Part shown: positions 14,340 to 15,799 of the stretch, piece by piece
How positions within the stretch are numbered: position 1 is the first letter of the stretch
How the letters are laid out: each line of letters opens with the position of its first letter
Assembly (NCBI GenBank): GCA_027318945.1
Contig: DAHVOF010000129.1
Location: 1 to 15,799, forward strand
Length of the DNA: 15,799 nucleotides
Source of the DNA: Actinomycetota bacterium
GTDB taxonomy: Bacteria; Actinomycetota; Acidimicrobiia; Acidimicrobiales; Acidimicrobiaceae
Direction: 5' to 3'
Made by a program: the position numbers and the translations under genes
The notes under the pieces: model-generated
Database searches by the model: none
What the model was told of the DNA's origin: nothing
The model's input: only the letters and a program-made list of their open reading frames with translations

Positions 14340-15322
14340 AAGGCGGGCGCCGTTTTTGGCTGTCGACGGTGGCAGTGGTTGCATGTGCGGTGATTGCTCC
14401 GCTGGTGCTGGGCAGCGGCAACACCACCGTGTGGATGTTTGCCGGCTTCGACGCTCTCATAGTCCTTGGGCTTTCGCTTCTCATGGGTTATACCGGCCAA
14501 ATCTCGATTGGCCAGGCGGCATTCTTTGGAATCGGCGCCTACTCGGTAGCCATACTCAGCGGGAAATATCATTGGCCGATTGCCGCGTCAATGGTTGTCG
14601 GAGTCGTTCTTGCCGCCGCTGTGAGCCTCCTGATAGGCGGCGCGATATTTCGCCTCAGCGGGCACTTTCTCGCGCTCGGCACCCTGGCGTTTGGCTACGT
14701 AGTAAGTGCGGTCATGGGACAGTCACAGCTCACAGGAGGTGCGGTAGGCATATCCGGGATTCCCGTCCTTTCATTTCTCGGGCACCAGTTCACCTCTAAC
14801 AGCCCCGTCTTTTCGGCTTACGTCATTTGGGGGATCGTCGTAATTTGCATGATCGGCTTTCACTTCATGCTGCGAAGCCCAGCGGGAAGGGCATTGCACG
14901 GTATTCGAGACGACGAGACCGCAGCTGCATCTCTCGGAATCGGCGTGCTGAGGTACAAGCTCCAGGTATTTGCCATAAGCGCTGCGATCGCCGCTCTGGC
15001 AGGAGCTTTATATGCGCCGTACCTGAGCTATATATCTGCTGATCCTTTTGGAGTGAGCGCTTCAATCCAGTTCCTGCTGATGGCGGCGATCGGCGGGATG
15101 AGCCTTATGGGCGCTGTCGTAGGAGCCGTGGTCGTCAGTTTTTTGGGACAGGGTCTTACAGATCTCAGCGCGCGATTTACTGGGATGAACCCGGGCACTC
15201 TTGAGCTGTTCGCCTATGGTGTGCTGCTCGTTGTAGTGATGCTCGTGAGTTGGGATCGGCTTGGGCTTGATGCCGTGTTCTCAACGCTACTCGGTGGCCG
15301 CGGTTCGAGATCATCCAAATAG
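14336..15322 (+). CDS. livM: ABC importer permease, LivM type
   Basis: This 328-residue second membrane permease has about nine hydrophobic segments. LSLLMGYTGQISIGQAAFFG is the family signature near the N-terminus. The cytoplasmic loop GRALHGIRDDETAAASLGI contacts the ATPases in this family. The start is TTG at 14336, sharing TTGA with the upstream stop, and is supported by GGAG at 14326-14329, six bases before it. No in-frame ATG lies near enough to be a better choice. It is the last gene of the importer operon; the short charged tail SRSSK ends it. Confidence 0.93.
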   Translation: MKGGRRFWLSTVAVVACAVIAPLVLGSGNTTVWMFAGFDALIVLGLSLLMGYTGQISIGQAAFFGIGAYSVAILSGKYHWPIAASMVVGVVLAAAVSLLIGGAIFRLSGHFLALGTLAFGYVVSAVMGQSQLTGGAVGISGIPVLSFLGHQFTSNSPVFSAYVIWGIVVICMIGFHFMLRSPAGRALHGIRDDETAAASLGIGVLRYKLQVFAISAAIAALAGALYAPYLSYISADPFGVSASIQFLLMAAIGGMSLMGAVVGAVVVSFLGQGLTDLSARFTGMNPGTLELFAYGVLLVVVMLVSWDRLGLDAVFSTLLGGRGSRSSK

Positions 15323-15799
15323 ATCCAAGCGCTAACATCGATCCCTGACTTTAGGTCCCGCCAATTCTTGGCGTGCCACGCGTGCGATACGAGATACTTT
15401 CATTTGCAGAGTTGCGATGGCGACGCATCATAGTCGGGCAAACACTGTGGGTGACTTCACGTGGTTGGATAATGGAAAAATACCTTGGTGTTGAGCCGAT
15501 GGATACTTGTATTAGCCAACTGACTTGAAATGGCAAAGCCTGCCTAGTTATCATGACGAAAAGTCACGGTGATCGATAGGGCGACTTTATTTGTGTGATG
15601 ACTCTTTGTCGAGGCGGGGTTGTGACGCTTCAAGAACGAGATCAGTGCGTGCATGTCTGGCGAACCGCAGTTTTAGTTTTGGCTGTTGCGTAGATACTGA
15701 TACTTTGCGGTAGCCGCCGATGGTTGGAGAAAGTGCTGTACGGCTCAGCCGTCGGCGCGCTGGCAACCACAAGGACTGATTTGAATTCTGCGGTGATTT
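15323..15799. other. gene-free right end
   Basis: No gene is supported. The two reverse-strand frames here (about 60-67 codons) have no recognisable ribosome site or protein-like composition. Besides the hairpin at 15359-15373 there is a loose inverted repeat AAAGTC/GACTTT (15560-15565 and 15583-15588). The region may hold the promoter of a gene beyond the window. Confidence 0.5.
15359..15373 (+). terminator. small hairpin after the importer operon
   Basis: CGCCAA-TTC-TTGGCG is a perfect 6-bp stem with a 3-base loop, 36 nt after the last stop. No T-tract follows, so it is a weak terminator candidate or an mRNA 3'-end stabiliser. Confidence 0.3.

Overview
The window reads as part of an actinobacterial chromosome, most like an Acidimicrobiia-type lineage. 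Base composition is moderate (mid-50s % GC by eye, not computed). Two substrate-binding lipoproteins carry a lipobox followed by a long Ser/Thr/Ala linker. There is a DUF6457-type small protein, a family I know mainly from Actinomycetota. All supported genes lie on the + strand, and no rRNA, tRNA, CRISPR array, transposase or integrase was seen.

Region 1 (about 230-9680) looks like one catabolic transcription unit. A promoter with a perfect TTGACA box (326-354), preceded by a near-identical 14-base direct repeat, leads into a TTT-type (TctC/Bug) solute-binding lipoprotein and an aldo/keto reductase. Next come a CbbQ/NorQ-type MoxR AAA+ ATPase and a CbbO/NorD-type VWA protein, separated by 2 nt. 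After these are a divergent M29-aminopeptidase/NicX-superfamily protein, a bicupin with two three-His metal sites, and a short-chain dehydrogenase. A hairpin right after the last stop and a compound hairpin with a T6 tract (9632-9679) probably end the unit.

Region 2 (9835-10133) is a small DUF6457-like gene with its own probable promoter. Region 3 (10567-15373) is a complete branched-chain-amino-acid-type (HAAT) ABC importer in the order binding protein, LivG, LivF, LivH, LivM, with overlapping or abutting junctions. Its leader holds four consecutive perfect 6-bp inverted repeats in 92 bases. The last 480 bases hold no gene I can support.

The layout suggests uptake of a small organic acid, ring compound or amino-acid-like solute through the two binding proteins, followed by oxidation or ring cleavage and carbonyl reduction. 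The unusual part is the CbbQ/CbbO pair. Such pairs are known to remodel Rubisco or help insert iron into nitric-oxide reductase, and neither client is encoded here. The immediate downstream neighbours are two putative metalloenzymes, so a dedicated activase for one of them is the main hypothesis. It rests on gene order, not on shown function.
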